Of a DNA stretch of 64,000 nucleotides, positions 1 to 14,459 are shown in pieces. Location of the stretch: contig JAQOTA010000017.1 in assembly GCA_029532415.1 (NCBI GenBank), positions 434,001 through 498,000 on the forward strand. Reading direction: 5' to 3'. The translations under genes were made by a program, and so were the position numbers. The stretch comes from Marasmius tenuissimus. Taxonomy: Eukaryota > Basidiomycota > Agaricomycetes > Agaricales > Marasmiaceae. Every line of letters begins with the position of its first letter. Position 1 is the stretch's first letter. The notes beneath the pieces are model-generated. The model searched no databases, was not told the DNA's origin, and saw only the letters and a list, made by a program, of their open reading frames with translations.

Positions 1-1
1 C

Positions 2-1973
<1,972 letters not shown>

Positions 1974-2322
1974 GGCTAGCTTGTTGATGTAACCTTTTCT
2001 GATAATAGCGGGACCCCTTTTCAACCTTTTCCTCAGTGTAGTATATATCTATATATCTCGCTCTCGCCCGTTCGGTCTTATTGGGCGGCCGCCTTCTCTT
2101 TGCACCAGCCTTCTTCCGGCTTCTTTCAGTCCTCCCATGTACAACCCGTACTGCGGATGAACTCTAGTTGAACTTCAACCAATCATAGCGCATCCCCCTC
2201 ATGAGACGAGCGTGTCCATATCCTACTCCTCGAGACAAGTATATCTACTTTTCCCACTCACCGATGGTTCACTGGTGTGTATATAACTGTGAAACCTCCG
2301 AGTTCAAAATTCACACCGCGCC
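1974..2322. other. Intergenic spacer between the tandem GMC genes
   Basis: This 349 bp spacer holds the terminator of the first GMC gene and the promoter of the second. A TA-rich tract (TATATATCTATATATC, about 2042-2057) and a TATATAA at about 2279-2285 are visible. The latter lies only about 40 bp upstream of the second ATG at 2323, which would imply a very short leader. No ORF of note is present. Confidence 0.5.
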
Positions 2323-4562
2323 ATGTTACGTTCTACTCCTTCTATCTTCCTCGCGGTTCTCGTTTTGCTGGTACCTATATCTCTCGGCATTCTTCTGGAG
2401 AGGTTCGAGGATCTCGAGTCGGAGGAGGAACCGCCGGCAATACAATCGCGAATCGCCTCACGGAGAACCCAGACCACAATGTTCTCGTGTTGGAGGCTGG
2501 CGGATCGTAAGTCGAGTTTTTACACTGTCCCTCGGCCACTTTCTGACGTACTGCCAGGAACAAGGATGTTCTGATTTCAATGGTTCCAGGTTTCTGTGGC
2601 GCCACAGTAGGGAGCGAAATAGACTGGGCCTACATTGGGCAAGGTGGACCAGCTGTTGGGAACAGAGACGTCTCAGTCCCAAGAGGGTTCATTCTGGGTG
2701 GAAGCAGCTCTATCAGTAAGTGTTACTCACTCATCGCTTGCGCCTCATATCTTTCCCTGACATGTTATTCGTAGACTGTATGATCTATACTTGTGGCACC
2801 AGAGATGACTGGGACCGCTATGCCAACGTCACCGGTGATGAGGGATGGTCTTGGGACAGCATCCAGCCTTACATCCGAAAAGTGAGCACCGGCGAAATGC
2901 GATAGCCCCCATGGGTACTCACTATGTTCAATCAGAATGAGCGCTTCACTCCCCCAGTCGACGGACACGATACAACGGGAGAATTTGATCCTGCTGTTCA
3001 CAGTTTTAGCGGAATCAATTCTGTGACTCTGTCTGGTTTCCGACATCAAGTCGATACACGCATCATCCAAGCAAGCAAGTCGATGGCGAACGACTCAGAT
3101 TATCGATTCGTCTTGGACATGAACTCTGGGGACCAGCTCGGCGTCGGTCAGTAGCGTTACTGGACGACAAAGCTTTCAGACTCACGATACGCACTCTCCA
3201 GGACTCGGACAGTCGACCGTCTTCAACGGGACTAGGAGCAGCTCCGCAACATCTTACCTAGGCGAGCAGTTCATCAACCGTCCAAACTTATTCGTCTTAC
3301 TCCATGCTCATGTAACGCATATCTTGCCCACGAATCCGGGTGGAGACCTACTCTCGTTCAAAAGTGTGGAATTCTCGCAAGACTTCGGTGGTGAGTCTAT
3401 GCCCTGTTTGTACAGCACGATGGGGTCTAATCACGAATTGCGATATAGATACGGTTCATGTCCTCAATGCATCCAAGGAGGTTATTATTTCTGCAGGATC
3501 AATAGCCAGCCCCCAGATTCTCATGAACTCAGGGATTGGCGATACGAATGTCTTGGAGCCATTGGGAATCAAGACCTTGCTCCATTCGCCATCTGTGGGT
3601 CGAAATCTGTCGGAGCACGCTGTCATAGGAGTTCCCTGGGTAGTCACTGCTAACGACACCCAATCAGAGATAATAAGGAACAAAACGCTCGCCGCTGAGC
3701 AACTTCGACAATGGAACGAGACGAGAACGGGTCCCTTGGCTGACGGCCCGGGTTTAGACATAGGCTGGATACGACTTCCTGATAGTGCGTCGATCTTCGA
3801 AAGGTTCGACGACCCCTCGCCTGGTCCAAATACAGGGCATCTTGAAATGGTGTTTCTCGTAAGTTGTTATCGCGTATGGCATATGGACTGCATTCGCCAT
3901 GGAACTGAATGGTAGTTATTCGACAGAATGATGCTTTCGTCAACGAAGACCCACTACCCAACCTAGTTAGCTCTGGCCCGGCCTTACTGTGTGCTACTTC
4001 CCGTAAGTAGTCATCACACACCGACCGACCTTCGAGTCCTTCCGCCCTTATTAGACGACTGACTGGTATATCAAATCAGGTGGCTTCGTCACTCTTAACA
4101 CTACAAACCCATTCGATCACCCCATCATCAACTTCAACTTCTTAGACTCTGAATTCGACCTTTTCGCACTCCGCGAAGGGATACGAAGCGTTCGCCAATT
4201 TATGACTTCCCCGACGTTCGATGGTTTCATCATATCCACCCTCGTGAATATGACGACCGACGAAGAACTCGATGAATATATCAAAGCAGGAGTCTCAGGT
4301 GCGTTGCACCCGGTCGGAACCGTAGTGATGACTTCGAAGGATTCGAATTGGGGTGTTTTGGATCCTGATTTGAGGGTCAAGGGTGTTGAAGGGTTGAGAG
4401 TGGTGGATTCGTCAATATTCGTGAGTTTGGGATTGTGTTCGAGGTGATTCGAGGCTGATTTGACGCTGTTTGAAGCCGTTCGTTCCGGCTGCCCATACAC
4501 AAGCACCTACTTACATAGTCGCCGAGCGCGGTGCCGATCTGATCAAGGCTTTCTGGGCTTAG
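2323..4562 (+). CDS. GMC oxidoreductase, second tandem copy, frame break after signal peptide
   Basis: This is a tandem paralogue of the preceding GMC enzyme with the same intron positions. Exons read as 2323-2506, 2558-2715, 2775-2881, 2936-3146, 3202-3390, 3449-3858, 3927-4002, 4080-4420 and 4476-4562, stop TAG. The start MLRSTPSIFLAVLVLLVPIS is a clear signal peptide. Exon 1 also carries the FAD motif VGGGTAGNTIANRLTENP and the strand ending NVLVLEAGGS. The signal peptide and the FAD motif lie in different frames: summed exon length is 1763 nt (remainder 2), as if one base were missing near 2418. The beta strand normally preceding the GGG motif is also not readable in the motif's frame. 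Downstream frames are intact, with HPVGT and PAAHTQAP present. It is either a recently broken gene, a sequencing error, or a gene with an atypical very small intron. Confidence 0.85.
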
Positions 4563-5121
4563 GAGAGAAGATAATGGCGTGTTGATCTAACATTTTCTGA
4601 TGATGATGTTTGGGTCGTGATTCCTCTTTATTCTCTTGCAGTAGGCCATGTATCTTTTCTGCACTGTGTGTACGTGCTTTCGACTCCAAATCGTAGCTTT
4701 TTGAGCCTCCTGGCTCGGGCTCGTGTAGCAAGACTTTCAGGGACGTAGGGGAATGAAGAGTGACATGGGTTGGTAAAAGTCCGAATCTCGAGTTAAAAAT
4801 GCTGGTGTGGCACTATGACTCAGAAGGCCCTGACGCTCATGAACATGCCGAGAGCCACATGCACGATCAAAGCAGCTGTGGCATGTGTGCCAGGACCATT
4901 GTCCTCTTCGCCACATTTAGCGGACAATAAATGTCCAAACAGGGTAGAGGTGGAATATCCAAGCGTAAATCAACCTGGCACTATAAAGGCGGGTGCTCCG
5001 TGCAGGCTTCTGCAGAACAGAAAACACCCCACTCGTAAATTTCAAATCAACTCGAAAGCCGATCGCAAGAACCAATCCGAAACCATCAACCACATTTTCA
5101 TCAGAAATCCTACGGCAAACC
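4563..5121. other. Intergenic spacer, 3' of GMC copy 2 and 5' of unknown gene
   Basis: This 559 bp stretch lacks a gene. It contains a candidate TATA box at 4982-4989, listed separately. ORFs here have no recognisable coding character. Confidence 0.4.
4982..4989 (+). promoter_or_regulatory. TATA box of the 5122-6177 gene
   Basis: TATAAAGG lies about 140 bp upstream of the chosen ATG. A start site about 30 bp downstream would exclude the in-frame ATG at 4993 from the transcript. That is the reason for choosing 5122 as the start codon. Confidence 0.55.
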
Positions 5122-6177
5122 ATGCGCTACCTTACACCCACCATGTCCAAGTACTCCTCCCAAACCCTTTCTCAGAACCAGTCTGCACGCACGCACGCCC
5201 GCGACTCTCGCCGCGAAGGGCTGGCCAAGATTCCGGAGGACAAGACTACCGAGGGTTCCAACCCCGTGGGTGTCCTCGCCTCCGTCGTTTCCAGCCGCCG
5301 CCTTCGTGCCCACGAAACCCCCGCCAATCCTCTGGCAGTCCAAAGCCCACCCAAAGCTCCCAGAAAGCGCCGATACACGACCACCGCCGTCTTGATGGAG
5401 GACTCGATCCCGTTTGACTTCACCTCTTTCAGCGAGTGGTACGACACATTGACTCTTGAGAAACGAAGAGCGCTCATGGTCTCCATGATGGAGGTTTGCA
5501 AGGAACGAGATGCCACTGGTGACGCAAACATGTCCGTCGACGTCGATCCCAGCGAGCTGGCCTTCCAATGGCGCGTCGAGGCCGATGACGACGAGTGCCT
5601 GGTCCTGCAGTTTAGTAGATGGTTCACATCCCTCGAGCCAAGCCAGCAGGACAACACCTTGGCGTATTCCGCCTTGACCGATGGAGAGAAGGTCGACGAT
5701 CTCCCCACCGAAAAGGAGGTGGAGGAAGGCGAGAATAAGGAAAATAGGCAGGTTGCCAGGCCGTTCGTGAAGGAACCTAGCTTCGTCGAAGGGAGTTCCA
5801 GTCGCGACACCCCTCGAGACGCAGAAACGGATCCGAAGAGCATTGCAGCGAAAGGAAAGGGCAAGTCCAAGCGCCTCACCCGCGAGGCTTCGTCCGAGCT
5901 GTTCAGCTGGGCACAGTCTTACGTGCAGCGGAAGCCTGCCACGCTTCCAAAGGTGCCCGTCGCGAAACCACCTCGCGCTCAGGTCATGGCCCCGATTGTC
6001 GAAGAAGATCAGGCTCCCATCATGGTGGCTTTTGAGCTACCCAAGCCACCTAAGCGAGGCTACAGAGCCAAGCTCACTCGTTCTGGGACGTTGGTCGTGG
6101 ATAGCAGGGGTCAGCCCATTTTCGAGAAGATCCCGGCAAAGTACCAGGTGCGGCAAGAAGTCCCCCAGCGCAACTGA
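5122..6177 (+). CDS. Unknown protein, 351 aa, intronless
   Basis: I do not recognise this protein. It is a single open exon starting MRYLTPTMSKYSSQ. An in-frame ATG at 4993 exists but sits about 10 bp from the TATA box. The N-terminal third is basic and Ser/Pro-rich, with a KAPRKRR cluster that could be a nuclear signal. About residues 93-155 form the best-ordered part (IPFDFTSFSEWYDTLTLEKR, then VSMMEVCKERD). A Glu-rich segment follows (EKEVEEGENKENRQ), then a Pro/Lys-rich C-terminus ending YQVRQEVPQRN. No signal peptide or membrane segment is seen. High GC at third positions and the clear TATA box support a real gene. It resembles the many lineage-restricted hypothetical proteins of Agaricomycetes, but no function can be assigned. 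Confidence 0.75.
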   Translation: MRYLTPTMSKYSSQTLSQNQSARTHARDSRREGLAKIPEDKTTEGSNPVGVLASVVSSRRLRAHETPANPLAVQSPPKAPRKRRYTTTAVLMEDSIPFDFTSFSEWYDTLTLEKRRALMVSMMEVCKERDATGDANMSVDVDPSELAFQWRVEADDDECLVLQFSRWFTSLEPSQQDNTLAYSALTDGEKVDDLPTEKEVEEGENKENRQVARPFVKEPSFVEGSSSRDTPRDAETDPKSIAAKGKGKSKRLTREASSELFSWAQSYVQRKPATLPKVPVAKPPRAQVMAPIVEEDQAPIMVAFELPKPPKRGYRAKLTRSGTLVVDSRGQPIFEKIPAKYQVRQEVPQRN

Positions 6178-7810
6178 TTTCGTAGGTTTTACCAACCTCG
6201 GTCGGACCCTCGAGTTATAATAGTTATGATCAACTCTTTTACGCTCCTTACCAACCATCTTTCTTCCCTCTTCCTTCTGTAGTCCTAGAAGACAATCAGT
6301 ATTTATAGCTTGGGCTGGCACCCATTGAAACCACGCATTCCTTTCCCCCCAGCTATTCCAACACCTTGCACCATCTTGTCCCATGTATCCCTACTGTCCG
6401 ATAGCCTTAATAGCCTGTAGCGTCGACTCAGAATCAGATTTATAGTATCGGAAAAAACTTGTTTATCACCTCTCCAAGGCCTTAACTCAGTCGAAGACTG
6501 AAATCCACCTGTTTTGAGAGCTTATCTTGAATAAAACTCTGATTTTGGCGTACGCGCGGTGAGTTTTTGCGTTCAAGTTCGTGTTGATGCGAGTTCCGCT
6601 GCGAGGCAATCTGCCTCATGAGCGCTTGAGCGTTGAAAGACAAAGCCATAAGTAAAATAATGAAACAGCAATGAAACAGCGGTGAAGGTTCCGGCGGCGT
6701 CGACGGACCAATCTTATCTTCTGTACAATCTTATCTTCGGCGCCAACTCGCCCCGCCTGCTCTAAGCGCTGAGCGCCGAGCGGCATTCAAACGTTCGACC
6801 TTCTTTCGACCTTCCTGTCAGCTTCAGGCGGACCAGATTTGGGGTCTACACTGAGCTCTGGGATCAGATATACATGTTCCACGAGATCTGAAGCCTAGAG
6901 TACGACGAGCTCTCTCCACGCACCTCATCACAATGATCATAGAATCGCGAGACAAAATCTAGACGCACTGGACCGCGCACCGGACAATTCACTCATGCAT
7001 ACTAGCTTCGACTGGACTCTGGTCTATATTCTCAGCACATCGCTCCGAACGAACTTCGCAAGCGTCATACTATGGCCAGACCGAGCTTGAAGGGACCATA
7101 AATACGGGCAATGAGCTGGGTTCAGACTCAGCAACGTCAACGAACCCCACTCACAAATACCTTACACTGTCCTCGATAATCGCTTCATCTTAACGGTCAT
7201 CTATGTGAGCCTTGTTTCACCCTTTTGACCTCGTGTTTCTATGTGCTCATAGGCTCTAATGTCACACAGAATACTGTTATAACCAACCCCACTCTCGTCC
7301 AATGCACCCCATCACCCAAGCCGTTTGGACTGTAATTCTCATTGCTTCTGGGGAGCAGAAAGGTCAGAAGAACAAGAACTAAATTATTCGTTCGTTGCAT
7401 CCGTTTTTCGTAAGGCATTCTGTCGACTGACCTCAGACTGCAGAGACGTTCAAGGAGTCAACGTACTGTAGCTATAGTGTATTTTTGTCAATGGAAGCCC
7501 TCTCACCCACTCTGATTCTGAACCTGAAGCACAACGATTGGAATGTTTAGCTACGTTGATAGTTGAACAACTGAGTAGGTCACAGTTTAGCGCTGAGCTT
7601 TCGTAGATGCAACTTTGAGAGGTCTAGCGCTGTACAATGCTCTTCGATCTGCTTGGGCACGAGAAAGGATTCGTTCCGCGTTGAGGCTGTCGATCGATAG
7701 CAACGTACGTTGAGCGAAGGGGGCGCCGTTGGGTGGATGTGAAAACCTTTTCGTGAACTGAGGAAATGAGAATCTGTGCATTACCAACACTCAAATCGTA
7801 CAATATACAT
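6178..7810. other. 1.6 kb gene-poor spacer
   Basis: No gene of normal size is visible between the unknown gene and the end of Rpt6. A TATA-like CATAAATA at about 7098-7105 is followed by a CA-rich leader-like stretch and a 26-codon ORF at 7302, listed separately. Antisense ORFs at 7587-7995 only mirror the Rpt6 3' exons and introns. Confidence 0.4.
7302..7382 (+). CDS. Candidate 26-residue small ORF
   Basis: An ATG at 7302 opens a peptide beginning MHPITQAVWTVILIASGEQK and ending GQKNKN, stop TAA. It lies about 200 bp downstream of a TATA-like CATAAATA. It has a short hydrophobic core and a Lys/Asn tail. It lacks a C-terminal CaaX box, so it is not a mating pheromone precursor. It could be the first exon of a longer transcript, or chance. 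Support is weak. Confidence 0.15.
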   Translation: MHPITQAVWTVILIASGEQKGQKNKN

Positions 7811-9295
<1,485 letters not shown>

Positions 9296-9808
9296 CGTCG
9301 ATAGTATAAGTGAAGTGGTGGATGAAATGAGGGAGGCGTACGCGTCGCGTCACGTGCTTGCAAGGCTACCTCGGCCCGGTCCTCATTCTGAAGCTGCTCC
9401 CGGAAGGCGTTTCAACTTTCCAGGTTTCCTGTCGACTCCCACCAGCTATGTATTGAATGAGTAAGTACTCCAGCCCAACTATTGCCTTGCTAATGCTCAA
9501 CATACCTGGCAGGAATACTTCTCTGAGAGGTCATCCTGGTCGGGGAATATGGGTCGGCGAATCCACTAACGCAAGACAAATTGAGATGGAACCGGGATAG
9601 ACCCATCCTGGTCCACGTCGGGAATCGGGATAGTCATCTATAAAACATAAGGCAACTCAGGCCTTACGCCCGACGGCCGAGGTAAATCTTCATTCGACCG
9701 TTACACCATCTGCCGGTTAAGGGCCTTGCGAGTCCTGTGCAAAGCTACACTATAACTAGATCTTTGTCTTTCTCTTGGACCACTACCACCACCACCTCGT
9801 CCAAAGCA
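9296..9808. other. Divergent intergenic region Rpt6 / membrane-protein gene
   Basis: This 513 bp promoter region is shared by the minus-strand rpt6 and the plus-strand gene at 9809. It includes GGTAAATCTT at about 9680 and a pyrimidine/CCA-rich leader before 9809. I see no further gene. I also see no clear proteasome-associated control element (GGTGGCAAA-like). Confidence 0.35.
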
Positions 9809-10930
9809 ATGCCTGTAATATGGGGCTTCGATCTCTCAGAGATGCGCTGGAGCGCTTTCGGCCATAGGAACATGTTCGATAAGCGATGGCATCTGCGTAG
9901 GGAACGGTTCGGTCTGTTCTACGTTCTTCCTCATCTTGCTCTGTAAAGCATAGACTGACCTGCTACTGTGTAGTCATCTACCAACTCGCCATGCTTATTT
10001 GCCTCGCCGCCGAATGTACATCGACCTACTCGCTTGCTAAGTACGACAGCCTCAAAGATCACGTCGAAGAATTCACCGGTGGTCGTGCCACATTGCATAA
10101 GAACGATCTGAAGTCTGCAGAGGTCTTGACGATCTTTTTCTGTGTTATGGTCGCAACACTCTTTGGAGCCGACTTCTTTTTCTTGCTGTTCTTCCCGAGG
10201 AGGAGGTATCCGAGGTGGTATGTACTGCTGAAGAAGTTCTTCGCCGTCTTCATTACGGCTGGAGTGTTGGCCGCGGCATTGATGAGCACGGTGTGTCTAC
10301 CCTGGCTGATTCAATTTCATGGCAGTTAGGATTGACGGACTTCGAAATCGTGTAGATTGTGGTGGCGACGGGCGAAGCCGACATATCTGGTGCCAGTGCT
10401 GAGGAAGCGCGACAGCTCACAGAGATCTATTTCAGACCTCCGCTCGGTATGTGCTATCTATCTCCACGACTGTCCTCTTCTCCTCCATATTTCGGAGCCA
10501 CCGCGGAACGACTGCGCGTATTCCGCTCTCCCATCCGTTTCAGATCTTCTACCCCTCCCTCGCCTTCCCGTATTCATTCTCGTGGCGATCACTCACTCTC
10601 AATCATTCACCCGTCCCCAGAATACGATCGTTGGGCTGTCAATATCGCTTACGTCTGTCTCCTATGGCCCGGATTCTTGGCGACAGCTGCAAGGTCAGTG
10701 CTCTTGCGCCGCTCTTGCGCGAACGATTAATTTACGATTCCATGGTCCCGATTCCATTCCCGTCGTCACTGTGCATTTTCCATCTGTGCAGTACGGTAAT
10801 TTTGTTCGTCGCCGCAAATTGGGACGAGGAACATGGAACCACGCCTTCCTGGAGCTCTCACGAGAAGGCAAGTAGAGCCAACATCCAGCAACACGCGTAT
10901 TATACAACGAGGAATGGGAATGAGGCTTAG
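9809..10930 (+). CDS. Small multi-pass membrane protein, unknown function
   Basis: Exons 9809-9896, 9974-10290, 10356-10446, 10621-10693 and 10792-10930 sum to 708 nt (235 aa) in frame. The protein starts MPVIWGFDLSEMRWSAFGHR. Hydrophobic stretches suggest about four membrane segments: IYQLAMLICLAAE, VLTIFFCVMVATLFGADFF, FFAVFITAGVLAAALMSTIV and VNIAYVCLLWPGFLATAAST with VILFVAANW. Between segments 1 and 2 is a charged loop (KYDSLKDHVEEFTGG). The first donor is uncertain: GTAGGG at 9897 and GTCTGT at 9912 both keep frame, whereas the better-looking GTAAAG at 9943 would make a 31-bp, frame-breaking intron. An in-frame upstream ATG exists at 9737. I do not recognise the family; a MARVEL-like fungal membrane protein is a guess. 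Confidence 0.75.
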
Positions 10931-11129
10931 GCGCGTGTCTTCCAGTCCATTCCTGCCTTCAACACTGAGCCGAATCGCGACTAGATTTGACGCTTTTTTG
11001 TTTTCTCTTTTCCCGCTTCTCAGGCGTTTTCACCTTCATGTACCGGCTAATATCTTTAACGACCTCCGACTATGACTTTGTCCGTATTATACACATCCGT
11101 CCGTATTTGAGAGTAACCACAACTACTAC

Positions 11130-14100
11130 CTAGAACCGACCAAAGAGTCCTTTCTTTTTCTTCTTCTCCTCCCTTATTGAGCTGGACATCGAGTTGGTCG
11201 AGCCGTACGACTCTGTCTGTTCAATTCTAGGCGCCTTCGGCAACGCCGAAGATCCCTTCGAGCTGGGAGGTGCAGCAGCTCTGGGCTGTGGCCGGGGGCC
11301 GTCCTTGGTGAAGTACCTCTCGTCGTAAAAATCTTGCAATGACCGCTTCCCCCGGAACTCTCTCAACCCGTTCGGAGTCACCCGGGAACCCACTCCTGCA
11401 AGAGTGACAACCTTGAGGTCGTCGATGAAGTTGCGGGGCGTTACGGTGTGCGATGAACCTGGATGGGGGTCTGTCAATCTCATGTTGAGAGAGAGATGAA
11501 GGGACATACCGATATAGATCTCCTTGTTCAATGACGAGGACAACTGGTACGCTTCCCTCACTTCCGAGTACGTCATCCCACCAGCCATGAACACCAACAA
11601 CCTTTGCTTGGACTCGCTCACGGCTCCGGGCCTGGCAGCCCGATGCCATGCTGGCTTTTGACTGCGCAGCGATGTAGCTTGCGCCGGTGCTGCCCGAATG
11701 CTGGCTGCTGGCGCTGCTGTAGATGGCGAATCTTTCACATAGGGGAAAAGCGAGTTGTCGAGCTTGCCCGCAACATGATCCTGAATGGGTAGTTCAGCAA
11801 CATGAATCTGTCTGAGTTGTCCACCATACCTCAATGACAGTCCGTATCAGTGGCTTGTACCTCGACAATTCATAATCGTCATCAGTCGACTTTGGTTTCA
11901 GTTTCTTTTTGATATCTTTATCCCCAGAACCCTGCGCCAAAACGGGAGGAGTTATAGACATGGATATTTCAGCAAGGGTGATCGAGAAGCACTCACCCTA
12001 CCGATCCGGACTCCGAACTCCAGCATTGCGTTCACAGCATCCTGTTCCGCCAACGACAACCTCGCATGTTGGTAGAGCCGCCGCCGATCCTCATCTGGTA
12101 CACCATCTCGAAATTGAATGTAAAGGGCAATCATGCGAACCTTATTCATGTTCCTGGGAAAGAAATGAATTCAACAGGAAAGCATTCCAAACACTCCGGG
12201 ATACTCACACAACATCTTTACTGTCCAAAAGAGGCACCATTTCTTCCACCAGATGTTTAGGAGATTTCCCTTCCGCAGTCAGCCCGGTTGCACAGTTCTG
12301 CAAGCAGGTATCATGAGTCATTGACGACAGAGGAAAGACAGAATGATTAACCTGTTCGACGTTGGCGACCAAGGGGAGCTTATCTCTCTCGAACCTATCC
12401 ATACACTCTTGTGCCATGCTTAGGTGAAGAGAGAACTGCAAGATCGTCAGATGCTCTGGCAATATGGCAACGAAAGGCGTGTACGAACGTTTTCACGTTG
12501 CTCTTGATACTGTGGGAGACTGGCTAACATGTCTTTCATGTCATTCAGGTTGGCAGCACCGTCTCTTTGCGAAGTGTAAGCTCCAAAACCTTGTCAGACA
12601 GGCGCGACAACGCACCCGTTGAACACAGCGTTCTCTTCGATGAATTTGTTGAAATCCGCCATGAGTTTGTCTATCGCTTCTCGCATATGCATATGCCGAA
12701 CATCCGTCCAGACACTATCATTGTCCGAAAGTGTTGCGGTCTTGTCCTCATATTCTCCCATTGATGACTGGAACTTGTACCTGCGGCACATGGAATACAT
12801 GATGAGAACAATCAACTTGTGGGATGTGGTATGTAGCACGTACGTGTATTTCGTTCCATCTTGTATAGGTAGCAAATCGTGCGCCATAGCTTGGTACGTG
12901 AACTCGTGGAGGAATGGTGCAACCATATCCATGGAGCGGTCGGTTATAATCAATGTCGAGCGTCCCCGAGCATCAGGTTTCTTCGATGAAAGTCAGAAAG
13001 AGAGAATCTTGGGTCAGAGAGGGAAAGAGCGCACCCCAAAGTCCGGGTTCGCTTTCTTATGCTCTTCTAGTTGACTTTGAACCATGAAGCTCAACAGCTT
13101 GGTTACAAAGTCTCCTTCGACAGACTCGTACGCCCTCGCTTCGCCACCTCGTGCCAAATTCGTTCTCCACCTTCCACTACCTTCAGTGGGAGGGGGTGGT
13201 CGTGTTGTTGCGTGGGGTTTCAAAGGGCCTAACGGAGCATGGTGTGTCGGAAGGTAGTAACGGATGAAGGGGAATTCGTTGAGGGTGATACAGACGTTCG
13301 CAATCTGTAACAGTACGGAGGGATTCATAGAAGTCCAGGATGAGAAGATGAGCGACCGATGTCAGCTATGCATTACACGACACCGACAAAGAAAGGACGC
13401 ACAAGTTTACTCGTGAACTGGAGGTCCTCGTCCAATCTGCCCTTCGCCTCCGGATACTCTCTCTCGCTCCGTGGAGGACTGTATAGCGTGAATACCTGTT
13501 CCGGCATATCGAAAGTAAACGTCTGCGCCTCCGAAGCTATCAAATCATGGTGAAATCGCGCTTTCTATCGAAAGATGATCGTATCGAACAAACCTCGGAA
13601 ATTGATGAATAGCTCTTTGAGGCACCGAAGCCATGCTTCAGCGGGCATTATCCTCTGAAATAGCGTTTCCGGTAATCCTAACGAACCAACCAGGTAAGCC
13701 TGTCACTCCAGCGTAAGTCCTGCACCAACCCAACTAACCATCCACGAAGAAAAGGTGTGCTCCGGCATATTGTTGACTATTCCAATCTTTCAGGATCCGA
13801 TCCACGTTCTGTGTTGTCGGCATGACTAGATAAAGAGCCTCGAAACCACCTTGAGGTTCTCTGTAGTTCGAAATGGATTCAATCTCTATCAAGCCGAACA
13901 TTCAGCATGTAGTGTTCTCAATGATACGCAAAGACGCACGAGTAACATTCTCCTCCAAGATATCAAACTGTTTCAAAACGGTGCCTAGAAGCTTTTGAGA
14001 ATGTTCGTCAACGACCAAGATTTTCCATCGACCAGGCGGGTTGACGGATCGAATGGCCTCCAGGAACTCTGCGAGTCGAGATGAATATAGATATCAGTGC

Positions 14101-14156
14101 GGGACCGGGGAGACTAGAAACTCACTGTTGCGCACGATGGTGATGAGTGATGACAT
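11130..14156 (-). CDS. sec1: Sec1/Munc18 (SM) family exocytosis protein Sec1
   Basis: SM proteins clasp SNARE complexes; Sec1 acts at the plasma membrane with syntaxin-type Sso proteins during exocytosis. The gene starts MSSLITIVRNKFLEAIRSVN and has many short introns. Recognisable family blocks in order: PPGRWKILVVDEHSQKLL (domain 1), ALYLVMPTTQNVDRIL, AGAHLFFVDGLPETLFQRI, IANVCITLNEFPFIRYYL, STLIITDRSMDMVAPFLHEF (the highly conserved D-R-x-x-D block of domain 3), VRMIALYIQFRDGVPDEDR and RLLVFMAGGMTYSEVREAYQ (domain 2, with the family MAGGMTYSE motif). The C-terminus is a long tail with basic EEKKKKKGLFGRF at the end. The best fit is Sec1 rather than Sly1, Vps33 or Vps45, by the C-terminal basic tail and domain spacing. 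It is convergent with the membrane-protein gene (199 bp). Confidence 0.95.
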
Positions 14157-14459
14157 CGTCGTGGAAGGAGAAGGTAGACAACACGCTTGATCGTAGTGAT
14201 GTCGCGCAGCGAAATTGCTGTTCAGTTACCGGGCCGCCTGGGCTTGGAAAAAATGTACTTACGTAGATCACAAATCAAAATTCAGGTGTGGCTTTCGAAT
14301 TTTTCTAGCTTCCTTACGCATTCAACGTTCAACTTACATACGTCGTAGGGTAAGAACTATCAGATTGAAGTATAGAGATAAGAGATGAGTAAATTCCGAG
14401 TAGATCATTAGTGGCTAAGAGTCCTCGTGTCTGTATCGTATAGTTCCAGAACTCTACAG
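14157..14459. other. Spacer, Sec1 promoter and chitin deacetylase 3' end
   Basis: This 303 bp stretch upstream of sec1 and downstream of the deacetylase stop contains no gene. Both neighbours are on the minus strand, so it carries the sec1 promoter and the 3' UTR of the deacetylase. Confidence 0.35.
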
